Positions 27,246-35,573 are shown, numbered from the stretch's first letter. The stretch: DNA of 64,000 bases from Novosphingobium sp. (GCA_024236235.1 JACKKV010000001.1:124001-188000); one strand, 5' to 3'. Program-made: numbers and translations. Notes: generated from the sequence alone by a model not told the origin.

Positions 27246-27977
27246 ATGCCCTGTCACCGTCTTTTTGCACGCGCGCTCATCCGGCTTTCGCCCCAAAGCA
27301 GCGATGAAAACCTCCCCGCATTCCTGCAGGGGCTGGTAACGAACGATGTGCAGGGCCCCCTGCCCGTCTGGGTCGGACTGCTAAGCGCGCAGGGCAAGGC
27401 CCTGTTCGATTTCATCGTCTGGCCGGCAGGGGATGACCTGCTGATCGACTGTGAAGCGGATGCCGCCGACGATCTGGCCCGGCGCCTGTCGCTATACCGG
27501 CTGCGCCGCAAGATCGCGATTTCGCGCGATGATACGCTGGGCGTCTACTGGCAGGCCCCGCCCGGCGATCGCGGCACCCCGGACCCGCGAATTGCCGCTC
27601 TGGGCCAGCGCTGGGTCGCGCCCGTTGCGACGGACGAGCAGAGTGCCGATGAGCAATGGCTGGCGCACCGCCTGTCGCTTGGCGTCACCGAAGGACGCGC
27701 AGAACTGGGCGATGGTGAAACGCTCTGGCTGGAATGCAATGCCGCGGAACTGAACGGGGTCAGTTTCACCAAGGGCTGCTATGTCGGGCAAGAAAACACG
27801 GCGCGCATGAACTGGCGCCAGAAGGTCAACCGCCGCCTTGCCGTGGTGCCGCTCAGCCAGTCCGACCCGCAGCGTCGGCGCATGACCTACCCCGCGCTTG
27901 GCCTCGCGGTGGATCACCTGCGGGTTGAAGACATCCCGCAGGCCGCCCGGCCCGCCTGGCTGGCCCACGAAGGCTGA
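27246..27977 (+). CDS. ygfZ: Folate-binding protein YgfZ (Fe-S cluster / tRNA modification factor)
   Basis: A 243-aa GcvT-like protein that binds tetrahydrofolate and supports Fe-S enzymes such as MiaB. The signature KGCYVGQENTARM contains the conserved Cys. The N-terminal half has FLQGLVTNDVQG and the AQGKALFDFIVW strand typical of the family. ATG 27246 is chosen; the open frame extends 14 codons upstream into the MEKHLA gene. The pair is probably cotranscribed. Confidence 0.93.
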   Translation: MPCHRLFARALIRLSPQSSDENLPAFLQGLVTNDVQGPLPVWVGLLSAQGKALFDFIVWPAGDDLLIDCEADAADDLARRLSLYRLRRKIAISRDDTLGVYWQAPPGDRGTPDPRIAALGQRWVAPVATDEQSADEQWLAHRLSLGVTEGRAELGDGETLWLECNAAELNGVSFTKGCYVGQENTARMNWRQKVNRRLAVVPLSQSDPQRRRMTYPALGLAVDHLRVEDIPQAARPAWLAHEG

Positions 27978-27998
27978 CGTTCAGGCGGGCCGCGCCCG

Positions 27999-28298
27999 TC
28001 AACCGATCAGCAGCGCCATCTGGCGCAGCGCGGCTCTCGCTTCGGCGGCATAGACTCCATCGCGGAACGGTGCAGCCATCTGGCAGCTCACGTCGACGTT
28101 TCTGCCCTGCCTGGTCAGCGTGCCGACCCCGATCAGCGCCGCGCCGGCATCGCCGGGGAGCGTGATGAGCATGGGCGGCACGCACCGGTCCTGACGAAGC
28201 AGTTCCGGATCGAAGGACTCGCCCATTTCGGCAATCAGACCTGCGCGATCCTCGGGCCAGACCGGCCGGAGGAACAAGCTTTCGCTGCGAAAGAACAT
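27999..28298 (-). CDS. Short GNAT-like protein lacking the acetyl-CoA motif
   Basis: A 99-aa protein whose N-terminus (SESLFLRPVWPEDRAGLIAEM) resembles the first strand and helix of GNAT N-acetyltransferases. The region is followed by small strands and an Ala-rich helix, but the pyrophosphate-binding motif Q/RxxGxG/A is not evident, so catalysis is doubtful. Start ATG 28298 has GAGGAGACG just upstream. It lies beyond the rpmA terminator on the same strand, converging on ygfZ with about 20 bases between. Confidence 0.6.
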   Translation of the reverse strand: MFFRSESLFLRPVWPEDRAGLIAEMGESFDPELLRQDRCVPPMLITLPGDAGAALIGVGTLTRQGRNVDVSCQMAAPFRDGVYAAEARAALRQMALLIG

Positions 28299-28399
28299 GA
28301 TCGTCTCCTCTCTCGCCCCGCGCACTCAATTGGGCGCGGAATGCGACATGTGAATGACCCTTGCGACAGGATGTTGCGCAAAGAAGACGAGGGAGAATC

Positions 28400-28444
28400 A
28401 AAAAAGGGAGTTGGGGCTCCGCAACCGGAATGCCCCTTCTCCCT
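28400..28444 (-). terminator. Rho-independent terminator of rplU-rpmA
   Basis: On the minus strand, AGGGAGAAGGGGC and GCCCCAACTCCCT form a stem with a two-base internal mismatch, followed by TTTTTT. It lies about 60 bases past the rpmA stop and is the clearest intrinsic terminator in this part of the window. Confidence 0.85.
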
Positions 28445-28450
28445 CAAGAC

Positions 28451-28492
28451 GCCGGATCGCGATGTCCGGCGGGGCCATCCTGGCGGATGGCC
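28451..28492 (-). repeat. Two further stem-loops in the rpmA 3' untranslated region
   Basis: GCCGGA (28451-28456) pairs with TCCGGC (28465-28470). GGCCATCC (28473-28480) pairs perfectly with GGATGGCC (28485-28492) across a four-base loop. They lie between rpmA and its terminator and may protect the mRNA end. Confidence 0.55.
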
Positions 28493-28507
28493 TGTTTCAA
28501 GCCATCC

Positions 28508-28774
28508 TTATTCCGCAGCTGCCGCCACGTCGACCGACACATATTTGCGGCCCAGCTTGCCGTCGTGAAAACGGACGCGGCCTTCGGCGAGCGCGAACAG
28601 CGTATGATCCTTGCCCAAGCCCACATTCGTGCCGGGATAGACCTTCGTACCGCGCTGGCGCACGATGATGTTGCCGCCGATCACTTCCTGACCGCCGAAC
28701 TTCTTCACGCCAAGGCGCCGACCGACCGAGTCGCGACCGTTGCGGGACGAACCGCCTGCTTTCTTATGTGCCAT
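28508..28774 (-). CDS. rpmA: 50S ribosomal protein L27
   Basis: An 88-aa ribosomal protein whose N-terminus reaches the peptidyl-transferase centre. AHKKAGGSSRNGRDSVGRRLG, the glycine-rich GGNIIVRQRGTKVYPG and VRFHDGKLGRKYVSV match the family throughout. There is no cleaved N-terminal extension as seen in Firmicutes. It follows rplU by 27 bases in one transcript. Confidence 0.98.
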   Translation of the reverse strand: MAHKKAGGSSRNGRDSVGRRLGVKKFGGQEVIGGNIIVRQRGTKVYPGTNVGLGKDHTLFALAEGRVRFHDGKLGRKYVSVDVAAAAE

Positions 28775-28801
28775 ATCGTCTTACTCCGTTCGCGATCTGG
28801 A

Positions 28802-29272
28802 TTATTCGCCAGCCTTGTCGGCGGTTTTCTTGGCCGGGGCCTTCTTGGCAGGAGCCTTCTTGGTCGCCCCGGTCTTCACCGGTTCAGCCGCCTGCAGCTT
28901 CTCGTCAGTATTGGGGGCATCGCCCTTTGCCGGGGCATCAGCCTTGGCCGCAGCCTTCTTCGCCGGCGCCTTGGAATCGCCGACCGAGAGAATGCGCAGC
29001 AGCGTCATCTGCTGGCGATGACCGGCCTTGCGACGATAGTTGTGGCGGCGGCGCTTCTTGAACACCACCACTTTTTCGCTCTTGGCCTGAGCGATGATTT
29101 CGGCCGAAACGGTCACCTTGGCGGCATCCGCGATTTCTCCGCCGTCACCGGCGAGAAGCACGTCACCCAAAGTGATGGTCTCGCCAGCTTCACCAGCCAG
29201 CTTTTCGACCGCGATCTTGTCTCCGGCGGCAACCCGATACTGCTTGCCGCCCGTGCGCACTACTGCGAACAT
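28802..29272 (-). CDS. rplU: 50S ribosomal protein L21 with Ala/Lys-rich C-terminal tail
   Basis: A 156-aa protein. Residues 1 to about 102 form the normal L21 domain (FAVVRTGGKQYRVAAGD at the start, FKKRRRHNYRRKAGHRQ as the rRNA-binding block). The last ~50 residues are a low-complexity tail rich in Ala, Lys and Pro with AKKAPAKKAPAKK-like repeats, as found in several alphaproteobacteria. ATG 29272 has AAGGA upstream; the frame extends five codons further. It is the first gene of the rplU-rpmA pair. Confidence 0.96.
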   Translation of the reverse strand: MFAVVRTGGKQYRVAAGDKIAVEKLAGEAGETITLGDVLLAGDGGEIADAAKVTVSAEIIAQAKSEKVVVFKKRRRHNYRRKAGHRQQMTLLRILSVGDSKAPAKKAAAKADAPAKGDAPNTDEKLQAAEPVKTGATKKAPAKKAPAKKTADKAGE

Positions 29273-29470
29273 GGTGTCCTTATCCATTCAATCTGCTGTG
29301 CCACCCCGCCTTGCATTTTCACGCGGGCGGCGCGCCGGACGCCCAACCTTGCAGCAGGGCCCCGGAAAGATGGGTGCCGTTAGGGAAATGTGTGCTTCGT
29401 GTCAACGCAAGAGTCCCATATTGATGGTGTTGCGAGTGGAAACCCCCGCCGCACATGCTATGGGCCGCTC

Positions 29471-29998
29471 ATGACCTTGTTCTTCACATCGACGGCGCGC
29501 GACGCCCTGTCATTCGCACTCGCGCTGGTGCTTGGCGCCTGCACCACTACTGGGGATCGTTACCCCTCGCTCGCGAAACGGGACGCAGAACGATATTACG
29601 GCACCTTGCAGCCGGTTTCCCCCGATGCGGCGGCCCCGACGATCGTTCAGCCTGATACACAGCTGAGTCAGAAACTGCAAAGTCTGCGCAACGCGGGGGC
29701 AGAGGCGCATGGCGAATTCCTCGCCGCCCTGCCCCAGATCCGCACCACGGTGCAAGGAAACACAGGTGCCGAAATGGGCAGCGACGGCTGGTTTGTCGCA
29801 CAGACGGCCATCTCTGGTCTGGAATCGCAGCGCGGCCGCACCATGACTGCCCTGGCCGAACTTGACCGGCTCTATATCGCCGCTCAACTGGAAGGCGGCG
29901 CGCGCGAAGCGATCGGCGCTGTGCAGCAGGAAGTGGAAATGATGGTGCTGGCGGAAAACGCCCAGATCGCGGAACTGTTGGGGCTGCTCGGACAGTAA
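29471..29998 (+). CDS. Predicted lipoprotein with helical mature domain
   Basis: A 175-aa protein with hydrophobic signal and lipobox VLGAC near residues 22-26 followed by TTTGDRYPSLAKRDAERYYG. The mature part is mostly helical with heptad-like Leu/Ala spacing (for example LSQKLQSLRNAGAEAHGEFLAAL), suggesting a coiled coil at the envelope. The family is not recognised. ATG 29471 begins the signal peptide; the frame opens further upstream without one. It is divergent from rplU. Confidence 0.7.
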   Translation: MTLFFTSTARDALSFALALVLGACTTTGDRYPSLAKRDAERYYGTLQPVSPDAAAPTIVQPDTQLSQKLQSLRNAGAEAHGEFLAALPQIRTTVQGNTGAEMGSDGWFVAQTAISGLESQRGRTMTALAELDRLYIAAQLEGGAREAIGAVQQEVEMMVLAENAQIAELLGLLGQ

Positions 29999-30007
29999 GC
30001 GAAAATC

Positions 30008-30046
30008 AAAAAAAATGGCGCGGGAAGCATACGCCGCCCCGCGCCA
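30008..30046 (-). terminator. Rho-independent terminator downstream of moaE
   Basis: A perfect nine-base stem, TGGCGCGGG/CCCGCGCCA, is followed on the minus strand by eight T residues. It lies about 180 bases beyond the moaE stop, so the moa mRNA would carry a long 3' tail in which no gene is seen. Confidence 0.85.
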
Positions 30047-30225
30047 GTTGGGAGAGAACTCTAAAACTCCCGATCCCCGGATATCGCACCGGCACCCGGA
30101 GACGGCAGAGGCGGCGATCAACTGCGGAAGAGAAGATTGGCCCCGTTCCCGCTTCGAAGCGCTGCCCCGTCGATGTCTGAGGATTTAGCTTGGCGAATCG
30201 CAATCCGCTTTGACGGTAATCAAAT

Positions 30226-30678
30226 TTACGATTTTTCCGCCCAGCGCAGCCGATCAGCATGATCTTCGGGCCGTGGCTCGATCCAGTGCCATTGTTCGCC
30301 GCGCAACTCGCGCTTCCAGAACCAGGCATCGCTTTTGAGGTGGTCCATGCAGAAGTCGATGGCAAGCAGCGCGCCGCGGCGATGCCTTGCCCCTGCTGAT
30401 ACGGCAACAATCGGTTCTCCGGGCTTCATAGCCCCGACCCTGTGTACCATCAGCAATCCGCGCAAATCGAACCGTTCGAACGCCTCATCCGCGAGTGCCT
30501 CCATGCCTTTCTGCGTGAGCGGCGCGTAATGCGACAATTCAAGCTGACACACCGCGCCGCCGCCGCGCACCTTGCCGACAAAACTTGCAAGCGCGCCCAC
30601 ATCATCCAGTGCCCTGGCGAAGCGTTCAATCTCTTCACCCGGATCGAACGGCCCTTCGACGACGCGAATCAGGCGCAT
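30226..30678 (-). CDS. moaE: Molybdopterin synthase catalytic subunit MoaE
   Basis: A 150-aa large subunit that converts precursor Z to molybdopterin using sulfur from MoaD. Conserved blocks are ASFVGKVRGGG, LSHYAPLTQKGMEA, VHRVGAMKPGEPIV and the catalytic-Lys region DFCMDHLKSDAWFWKRE. ATG 30678 matches the family N-terminus; the frame continues upstream into moaD. moaD ends four bases before it. Confidence 0.96.
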   Translation of the reverse strand: MRLIRVVEGPFDPGEEIERFARALDDVGALASFVGKVRGGGAVCQLELSHYAPLTQKGMEALADEAFERFDLRGLLMVHRVGAMKPGEPIVAVSAGARHRRGALLAIDFCMDHLKSDAWFWKRELRGEQWHWIEPRPEDHADRLRWAEKS

Positions 30679-30682
30679 CCCG

Positions 30683-30925
30683 TCAGCCTCCGCTGACCGG
30701 GGGAAGGAATGCCAGCTCATCCCCATCGGCGAGGGTGAGCGTGCGCTTGTCAGCAACCAAGGTGCCATTGACCGCCACGCGCACCCGTTCGCAGGCGACT
30801 TCTGCAGCCAGTTCGGGCTCCAGCGTCGTCAGCAGCGCACCCCAGCCTGTTGCCGCATCCAGTTCGCGCTCGCCGCCGCCGGCAAGGTCCGCCAGCTTGC
30901 CCAGAAAAACCAGCCGCACCGGCAT
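30683..30925 (-). CDS. moaD: Molybdopterin synthase sulfur carrier subunit MoaD
   Basis: An 80-aa ubiquitin-fold sulfur carrier ending in the required Gly-Gly (PPVSGG). The VNGTLV and LADGDELAFLPP segments are typical. The gene lies three bases after moaA and four before moaE. Confidence 0.95.
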   Translation of the reverse strand: MPVRLVFLGKLADLAGGGERELDAATGWGALLTTLEPELAAEVACERVRVAVNGTLVADKRTLTLADGDELAFLPPVSGG

Positions 30926-30928
30926 CGC

Positions 30929-31957
30929 TCAACCGCCCGTAACGGACATATGGCGCGCCTGCGCAGGCGCGGCACCGCGCGTGTCAACCCGGAAATGGTG
31001 CCGCTCCGGCTTGATCCGCATGGCCATGTCCAGCGCCTCGTCAAGCGCCCGTTCTGGCGCGGCGGAACGCAGCGCGGCGCGCAGATCGACCTGTTCGGCC
31101 CCGCCAAGGCAGGCATAGAGCTGCCCCGTTGCGGTCACCCGCACCCGGTTGCAGCCATCGCAGAAATTGCCGGTAAGCGGGGTGATGAAGCCCAGCCTTC
31201 CGCCGGTCTCCGCGATATCGACATAACGCGCCGGCCCGCCGCTGCGATGCGCGATATCAGCGAGGGTCCAGCGCGTCTCCAGCTGTTCGCGGACCTCGGT
31301 CAACGGCAGGTAATGATCGATCCGGTCTTCATCCGTCTGGCCGAGCGGCATGACCTCGATCAGGGTCATCTCCATGCCCTGTTCATGCGCCCGCGCGACC
31401 AGATCCGGTATCTCCGCCTCATTGCGGCCTCTCAGGGCGACCGTGTTCAGCTTGACCCTGAGGCCCGCTTCCCGCGCCGCCGCAATGCCCACCAGCACAT
31501 CGGCCAGACGATTGCGCCGGGCGAGCTGCTCGAACAGTTCGGGATCGCGCGTGTCGAGCGAAACATTCACCCGCCGCACCCCTGCATCAAACAGCGCGAC
31601 CGCATGAGCAGCCAGCAAAGTGCCATTGGTGGTCAGCGTCAGTTCGTCGAGGCCATTACCCAGCTCCCGGCCGAGCGCACGCACCAGATCGATCATGTCG
31701 CGCCTGACCAGCGGTTCCCCGCCGGTCAGGCGGATCTTGCGCACCCCGCGCGCGATAAATCCCAGCGCAAGCCGGTGCAGTTCCTCCAGGCTGAGCACAT
31801 CGGCCTTGGGCAGGAACTGCATTCGTTCCGGCATGCAATAGGTGCAGCGCAGATCGCACCGGTCTGTCACCGAGAGGCGCAAATAGGTGATCTGCCGCTG
31901 GAAACTGTCAACCAAGGGTGCGGGCGAAGGGGCGGATGAATGCATGGGCCTGATCAT
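30929..31957 (-). CDS. moaA: GTP 3',8-cyclase MoaA
   Basis: A 342-aa radical-SAM enzyme for the first step of molybdenum cofactor synthesis. The SAM cluster motif is C34-DLR-C38-TY-C41. The second Fe-S cluster motif is FCDGCNRVRVTATGQLYACL. The C-terminus ends in Gly-Gly. ATG 31957 overlaps the stop of the preceding small gene (ATGA), implying translational coupling; an ATG four codons later is possible. Confidence 0.97.
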   Translation of the reverse strand: MIRPMHSSAPSPAPLVDSFQRQITYLRLSVTDRCDLRCTYCMPERMQFLPKADVLSLEELHRLALGFIARGVRKIRLTGGEPLVRRDMIDLVRALGRELGNGLDELTLTTNGTLLAAHAVALFDAGVRRVNVSLDTRDPELFEQLARRNRLADVLVGIAAAREAGLRVKLNTVALRGRNEAEIPDLVARAHEQGMEMTLIEVMPLGQTDEDRIDHYLPLTEVREQLETRWTLADIAHRSGGPARYVDIAETGGRLGFITPLTGNFCDGCNRVRVTATGQLYACLGGAEQVDLRAALRSAAPERALDEALDMAMRIKPERHHFRVDTRGAAPAQARHMSVTGG

Positions 31958-32289
31958 GACGCAGATTCGCCGGATTGGCCATCCGCCACGAATAGCTGAC
32001 CGGTTATGCCGGGCGCAGTCTCCAGCCAGGCGATGATTGCTGTCGTGGTGGCAGCAAGGCCAGCGACCACTCCATTGACACGCACCGGGGCGTGCGCCCG
32101 TGCCAACGCGGCAATCGCCTCGCGGATCCAGCCACGGTGTCCCTGGTGAAGTGACGGGAAGACAACGGCCAGCGAAGCGGGCGCGGCGGCGAGCGCCCCT
32201 TCGATTGTAGCGAGTTCGCCTGCATAGAACCGGGCTGCTGCGGCCAGCGGTGCGGCGGGCAAGGCCTCGATTCGGATCACCGCATGCAC
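31954..32289 (-). CDS. Small Rossmann-like protein (degenerate SDR remnant)
   Basis: A 111-aa protein from GTG 32289. The sequence has the feel of the C-terminal part of a short-chain dehydrogenase: VVFPSLHQGHRGWIREAIA, then VRVNGVVAGLAATT and ITGQLFVADGQ, which resembles the SDR ending ITGQ-x-VDGG. The nucleotide-binding GxxxGxG and the YxxxK active site are absent. It sits between folB and moaA, five bases after the folB stop and overlapping the moaA start, so a pterin-related role is possible but unproven. Confidence 0.6.
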   Translation of the reverse strand: MHAVIRIEALPAAPLAAAARFYAGELATIEGALAAAPASLAVVFPSLHQGHRGWIREAIAALARAHAPVRVNGVVAGLAATTTAIIAWLETAPGITGQLFVADGQSGESAS

Positions 32290-32293
32290 GGCG

Positions 32294-32665
32294 TCAGCGC
32301 CGCTCCCGATGCAGGGTGATCCCGATCTTTTCATTGCCTTCGGCAATGGCCAGCTTGACGATCTTCACCGTTACCGCTTCGACGCGGTCGTCCTGCGTGA
32401 ACAGCGTTTCGCAAATATGATCGGCCACCGCCTCGATCAGCTTGAAATGCACGCCAGGCGGCAAGGCCTGGCCAGCTGCGAACTTCAGGTCCATGTAATT
32501 CTTGCTCGCCGCCAGGGGCGTATCCGGCGCATAATGCGGCGCAACCTTCAGCCGCGCCTGAACGGTGATGCGCAGGGGTTGCGGCTTTCCGGTTTCTTCG
32601 GAATAGATGCCGGTCAGAACGTCCTGTTCGTAATCGGCGACTTCAAGGATCAGCGAATCGGCCAT
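32294..32665 (-). CDS. folB: Dihydroneopterin aldolase
   Basis: A 123-aa protein of the tunnelling-fold family that cleaves dihydroneopterin in folate synthesis. The start is DSLILEVADYEQDVLTGIY. Later segments are KNYMDLKFAAG, the helix FKLIEAVADHICETLF and the final strand VTVKIVKLAIAEGNEKIGI. It heads the folB-moaA-moaD-moaE run, eight bases after the methyltransferase stop. Confidence 0.9.
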   Translation of the reverse strand: MADSLILEVADYEQDVLTGIYSEETGKPQPLRITVQARLKVAPHYAPDTPLAASKNYMDLKFAAGQALPPGVHFKLIEAVADHICETLFTQDDRVEAVTVKIVKLAIAEGNEKIGITLHRERR

Positions 32666-32673
32666 GCGCCGCC

Positions 32674-33564
32674 TTAGCCCGGATTGGACCAGCGCGCGAA
32701 GATCGCGGTGGGCAGCGCGCGGGCGCGCTCACCATCCTCATGCACGCACAGATCGCCATGCTCGATCGACCCCGGCAGTCCCGCCAGCACTTCGTCAAGC
32801 AGACCGGCCAGCGCCAGCGAACTCATCCGAACCGCATAGACGGTGAGGAACAGGAAGCGGCTCTGTTCGTCCAGCAGCCTGCGGCAGTCCGCAATCAGGC
32901 CCGGCAAACCGTCTTCCAGCCGCCAGATCTCGCCATTGGGGCCGCGCCCGAATTTGGGCGGATCGAGAATGATCCCGTCATAGCGCCTTTCGCGCCGCAC
33001 CTCGCGCGCGGCAAATTTCGCCGCATCATCGATCAGCCAGCGGATCGGGCGATCTTCCATTCCGGACAGGGCGGCATTGTCGCGCGCCTGCGCTACCGAT
33101 TTCTTGGAGGCATCGACATGAGTAACCGGGCCAAACGCGCTCAGTGCCAGCGTGCCGACCCCGGTGTAGCCAAACAGGTTGAGCGTCGATGGCTGTTCGC
33201 TTCCGGCCAGGCGTTCGCCCATCCATCGCCACACAGGGGCCATGTCGGGGAAGAAGCCGAGGTGGCGGAACGGTGTGCATTGTGCGGTGAACCGAACTTC
33301 GTTCCAGGCCAGCGGCCAGCCATCGCGCGGAACCTGACGGTTGAACTGCCAGCGCCCGCCGCCATCTTCATCCGATCCGGGCACGAATTCGCCATCGGCA
33401 TCCCACTTTGCAAGGCGCGGGGTCCACATCGCCTGCGGTTCGGGACGGATGAAGCGATAAGGGCCGTAACGTTCCAGCTTGCGCCCGTCGCCACTGTCCA
33501 GCAGCCCGTAATCAGCCCACCCTTCCCCGGCGAGCAGAACTGGCTGCAGGGAAAGCTGAGCCAT
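32674..33564 (-). CDS. Class I SAM-dependent methyltransferase (RlmI/RlmK-like)
   Basis: A 296-aa methyltransferase. Motif I is TLNLFGYTGVGTLALSAFG, the acidic end of strand 2 is THVDASKKSVAQARDNA, and motif IV reads YDGIILDPPKFGRG, close to 23S rRNA cytosine/guanine methyltransferases of the YccW/RlmK class. No PUA domain is present. It is located between thrC and folB with six and eight base gaps. The RNA target is inferred from the motif IV pattern. Confidence 0.85.
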   Translation of the reverse strand: MAQLSLQPVLLAGEGWADYGLLDSGDGRKLERYGPYRFIRPEPQAMWTPRLAKWDADGEFVPGSDEDGGGRWQFNRQVPRDGWPLAWNEVRFTAQCTPFRHLGFFPDMAPVWRWMGERLAGSEQPSTLNLFGYTGVGTLALSAFGPVTHVDASKKSVAQARDNAALSGMEDRPIRWLIDDAAKFAAREVRRERRYDGIILDPPKFGRGPNGEIWRLEDGLPGLIADCRRLLDEQSRFLFLTVYAVRMSSLALAGLLDEVLAGLPGSIEHGDLCVHEDGERARALPTAIFARWSNPG

Positions 33565-33570
33565 GGCCTG

Positions 33571-34971
33571 TCAGCCTTTCGGCGTGGCGTGCTCGGCCAC
33601 ATAGGCCGCGACCGCCGCGTAATCGCCGGGCAGTTCGCAAAAGCGTTCTTCGCGTTCGAACAAATCACCCAGACGCGCGGGAAGCGCTGGCCGCAAGCCG
33701 CAGGCCCGCTCCACCGCATCGCGAAACTTGGCCGGATGCGCGGTCGCCAGGGTGACGACCGGAACGGCGGGATCGATCCCCGCCGTACGCGCGGCATGAA
33801 GCCCGATCGCGGTGTGAGGATCAATCACCTCGCCGCATTCGTCATAGGCCCAGCGAATCGCGCCGCTCATCTCGTCGGCATCTGCCCGTGCGCTGGTGAA
33901 CAGCGCCGCCGCGCCTTCGCGCTGGGCATTGGTCAGGCGCATCGCCTTGCTCGCCTCGAAGCTACGCATCTGTTCGGCCAGCGCCGCGCCGTCGCGCCCG
34001 CCGACATCGAACAGCAGACGTTCGAAATTGGAGCTGACCTGAATATCCATGCTCGGCGCTGCGGTGGGGGTGACGGTACCTTGCGAATAATCGCCATCAC
34101 TCAGCGCGCGGTGAAGAATGTCGTTGATGTTAGTCGCCACAATCAGCCGTTCGACCGGCAGGCCCATCTGCGCCGCGACATAGCCGGCGAAGACATCACC
34201 GAAATTGCCTGTCGGCACGCTGAAGGCGACCTTGCGCTGCGGTGCGCCCATCTGCACGCCAACCGCGAAATAATATACGACCTGCGCCATCAGCCGCGCC
34301 CAGTTGATCGAATTGACCGCGCCGATGGCAAAGCGACTGGTCATCTGCGGATCATTGAACACCCGCTTCACCATCGCCTGCGCATCGTCAAACGTGCCTT
34401 CGATGGCGATGTTGTGGACATTGGGCGCCAGCATCGTCGTCATCTGGCGGCGCTGCACATCGCTGACCCGGCCATGGGGATGCAGCATGAAGATGTCGAT
34501 CCGGTCACGCCCGGCGACCGCATCAATCGCTGCTGATCCGGTGTCCCCGGATGTCGCCCCGACAATGGTCAGATGCTGATCACGACGTGACAGGAATTCC
34601 TCGAACAGCAGGCCAAGCAATTGCAGCGCCACATCCTTGAAAGCCAGCGTGGGGCCATGGAAAAGTTCCAGCAGCCAGTGCTGCTGATCGAGCTGGACCA
34701 GCGGCGTCACCGCACGATGCGCGAAGCGGCCATAAGCAGCCTCGCACAGATCCAGCAGACGCTGCTCGCTCAGGCAGTCGCCCACGAAGGGCTGCATCAC
34801 CTTCTGGGCAAGCTGCGCATAGGGCAAGCCGGCCATGGCCGCGATCTCTTCAGTGGAAAAGCGCGGCCAGTGGCGCGGTACGTAAAGCCCGCCGTCGCTG
34901 GCCAGTCCAGCGAGCGTGACACCTTCAAAATCAAGCGCGGGCGCGTTGCCGCGTGTGCTGACATATTCCAT
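33571..34971 (-). CDS. thrC: Threonine synthase
   Basis: A 466-aa PLP enzyme converting O-phosphohomoserine to threonine. The N-terminus YVSTRGNAPALDFEGVTLAG, the PLP Lys112 in GPTLAFKDVALQ, TIVGATSGDTGSAAIDAV and SVPTGNFGDVFAGYVAAQMG are all typical. ATG 34971 is chosen on family length; the frame runs 32 codons upstream. Unlike many genomes, no thrA or thrB is adjacent; it lies at the end of the cox cluster. Confidence 0.97.
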   Translation of the reverse strand: MEYVSTRGNAPALDFEGVTLAGLASDGGLYVPRHWPRFSTEEIAAMAGLPYAQLAQKVMQPFVGDCLSEQRLLDLCEAAYGRFAHRAVTPLVQLDQQHWLLELFHGPTLAFKDVALQLLGLLFEEFLSRRDQHLTIVGATSGDTGSAAIDAVAGRDRIDIFMLHPHGRVSDVQRRQMTTMLAPNVHNIAIEGTFDDAQAMVKRVFNDPQMTSRFAIGAVNSINWARLMAQVVYYFAVGVQMGAPQRKVAFSVPTGNFGDVFAGYVAAQMGLPVERLIVATNINDILHRALSDGDYSQGTVTPTAAPSMDIQVSSNFERLLFDVGGRDGAALAEQMRSFEASKAMRLTNAQREGAAALFTSARADADEMSGAIRWAYDECGEVIDPHTAIGLHAARTAGIDPAVPVVTLATAHPAKFRDAVERACGLRPALPARLGDLFEREERFCELPGDYAAVAAYVAEHATPKG

Positions 34972-34982
34972 GGAACGCGCGG

Positions 34983-35573
34983 TTAGCGGGGCGCGCCCGA
35001 TCCGGCAAGGCGCTTCCGCAGCGCCAGAACATAGATCACCAGCGCAGTCGCGGCGAAAAAGAACCACTGATAGCCATAGGCCCGGTGGTTATTGGGCAAC
35101 TCATGCGGGTCAGGCCGGACAAGCGCGCGCAGTCCCGCCTGCGGTGGGTCCGCGACCAGGCGGATGCCCTGCGCAGCCGGGGCGATCATGCCGGTCACTT
35201 CGCCACCTTCCCACGGTGCGGTTGCGGGATCGCGGGACCAGCCCAGCGCAATCTCGGCTTCCTGCGATCCGGTTCCGCACAATGCAGTCTGCGCCCAGCC
35301 AGCCTGTCCGTCAGCGCCGCGCCCGGCGATCGCGTCACGGCTGATGACCCGTGCGCAATTGACGCGGCTGCGGCGATAAAGCGCGCCCTCGGTGTCCTGC
35401 CCGGCAGACGGGAAAGCTACTTCCCGATCCTGTTGAAGGGCGGAATCGTAGTGCGCGATCAGGCGGTCTTTCCATTCCGCCCGCCAGAACATCTGCCAGA
35501 CGCCCAGCGCCACCATTACGCTGACGGCGGCGAGCACGAAGGCGGTGGGCAGAACGGGCACACGCCGGTTCAT
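34983..35573 (-). CDS. SURF1 family cytochrome oxidase assembly protein
   Basis: A 196-aa inner-membrane protein with two terminal transmembrane helices (PTAFVLAAVSVMVALGVWQM and YQWFFFAATALVIYVLALRK) around a periplasmic domain, as in SURF1/Shy1, which help insert heme a. The pattern LGVWQMFWRAEWK at the first helix end and NNHRAYGYQWFFFA at the second is characteristic. It overlaps the DUF983 stop by four bases (ATGA). Confidence 0.9.
   Translation of the reverse strand: MNRRVPVLPTAFVLAAVSVMVALGVWQMFWRAEWKDRLIAHYDSALQQDREVAFPSAGQDTEGALYRRSRVNCARVISRDAIAGRGADGQAGWAQTALCGTGSQEAEIALGWSRDPATAPWEGGEVTGMIAPAAQGIRLVADPPQAGLRALVRPDPHELPNNHRAYGYQWFFFAATALVIYVLALRKRLAGSGAPR

Noticed and set aside
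30006..30410. 134-codon minus-strand frame covering the moaE end and downstream region
   Set aside because: Mostly overlaps moaE in another frame and runs into the terminator; no ribosome-binding site or conserved pattern.
32740..34536. 598-codon plus-strand open frame opposite the methyltransferase and thrC
   Set aside because: It spans two well-supported genes on the other strand, has no recognisable domain and is typical of antisense frames at high GC.
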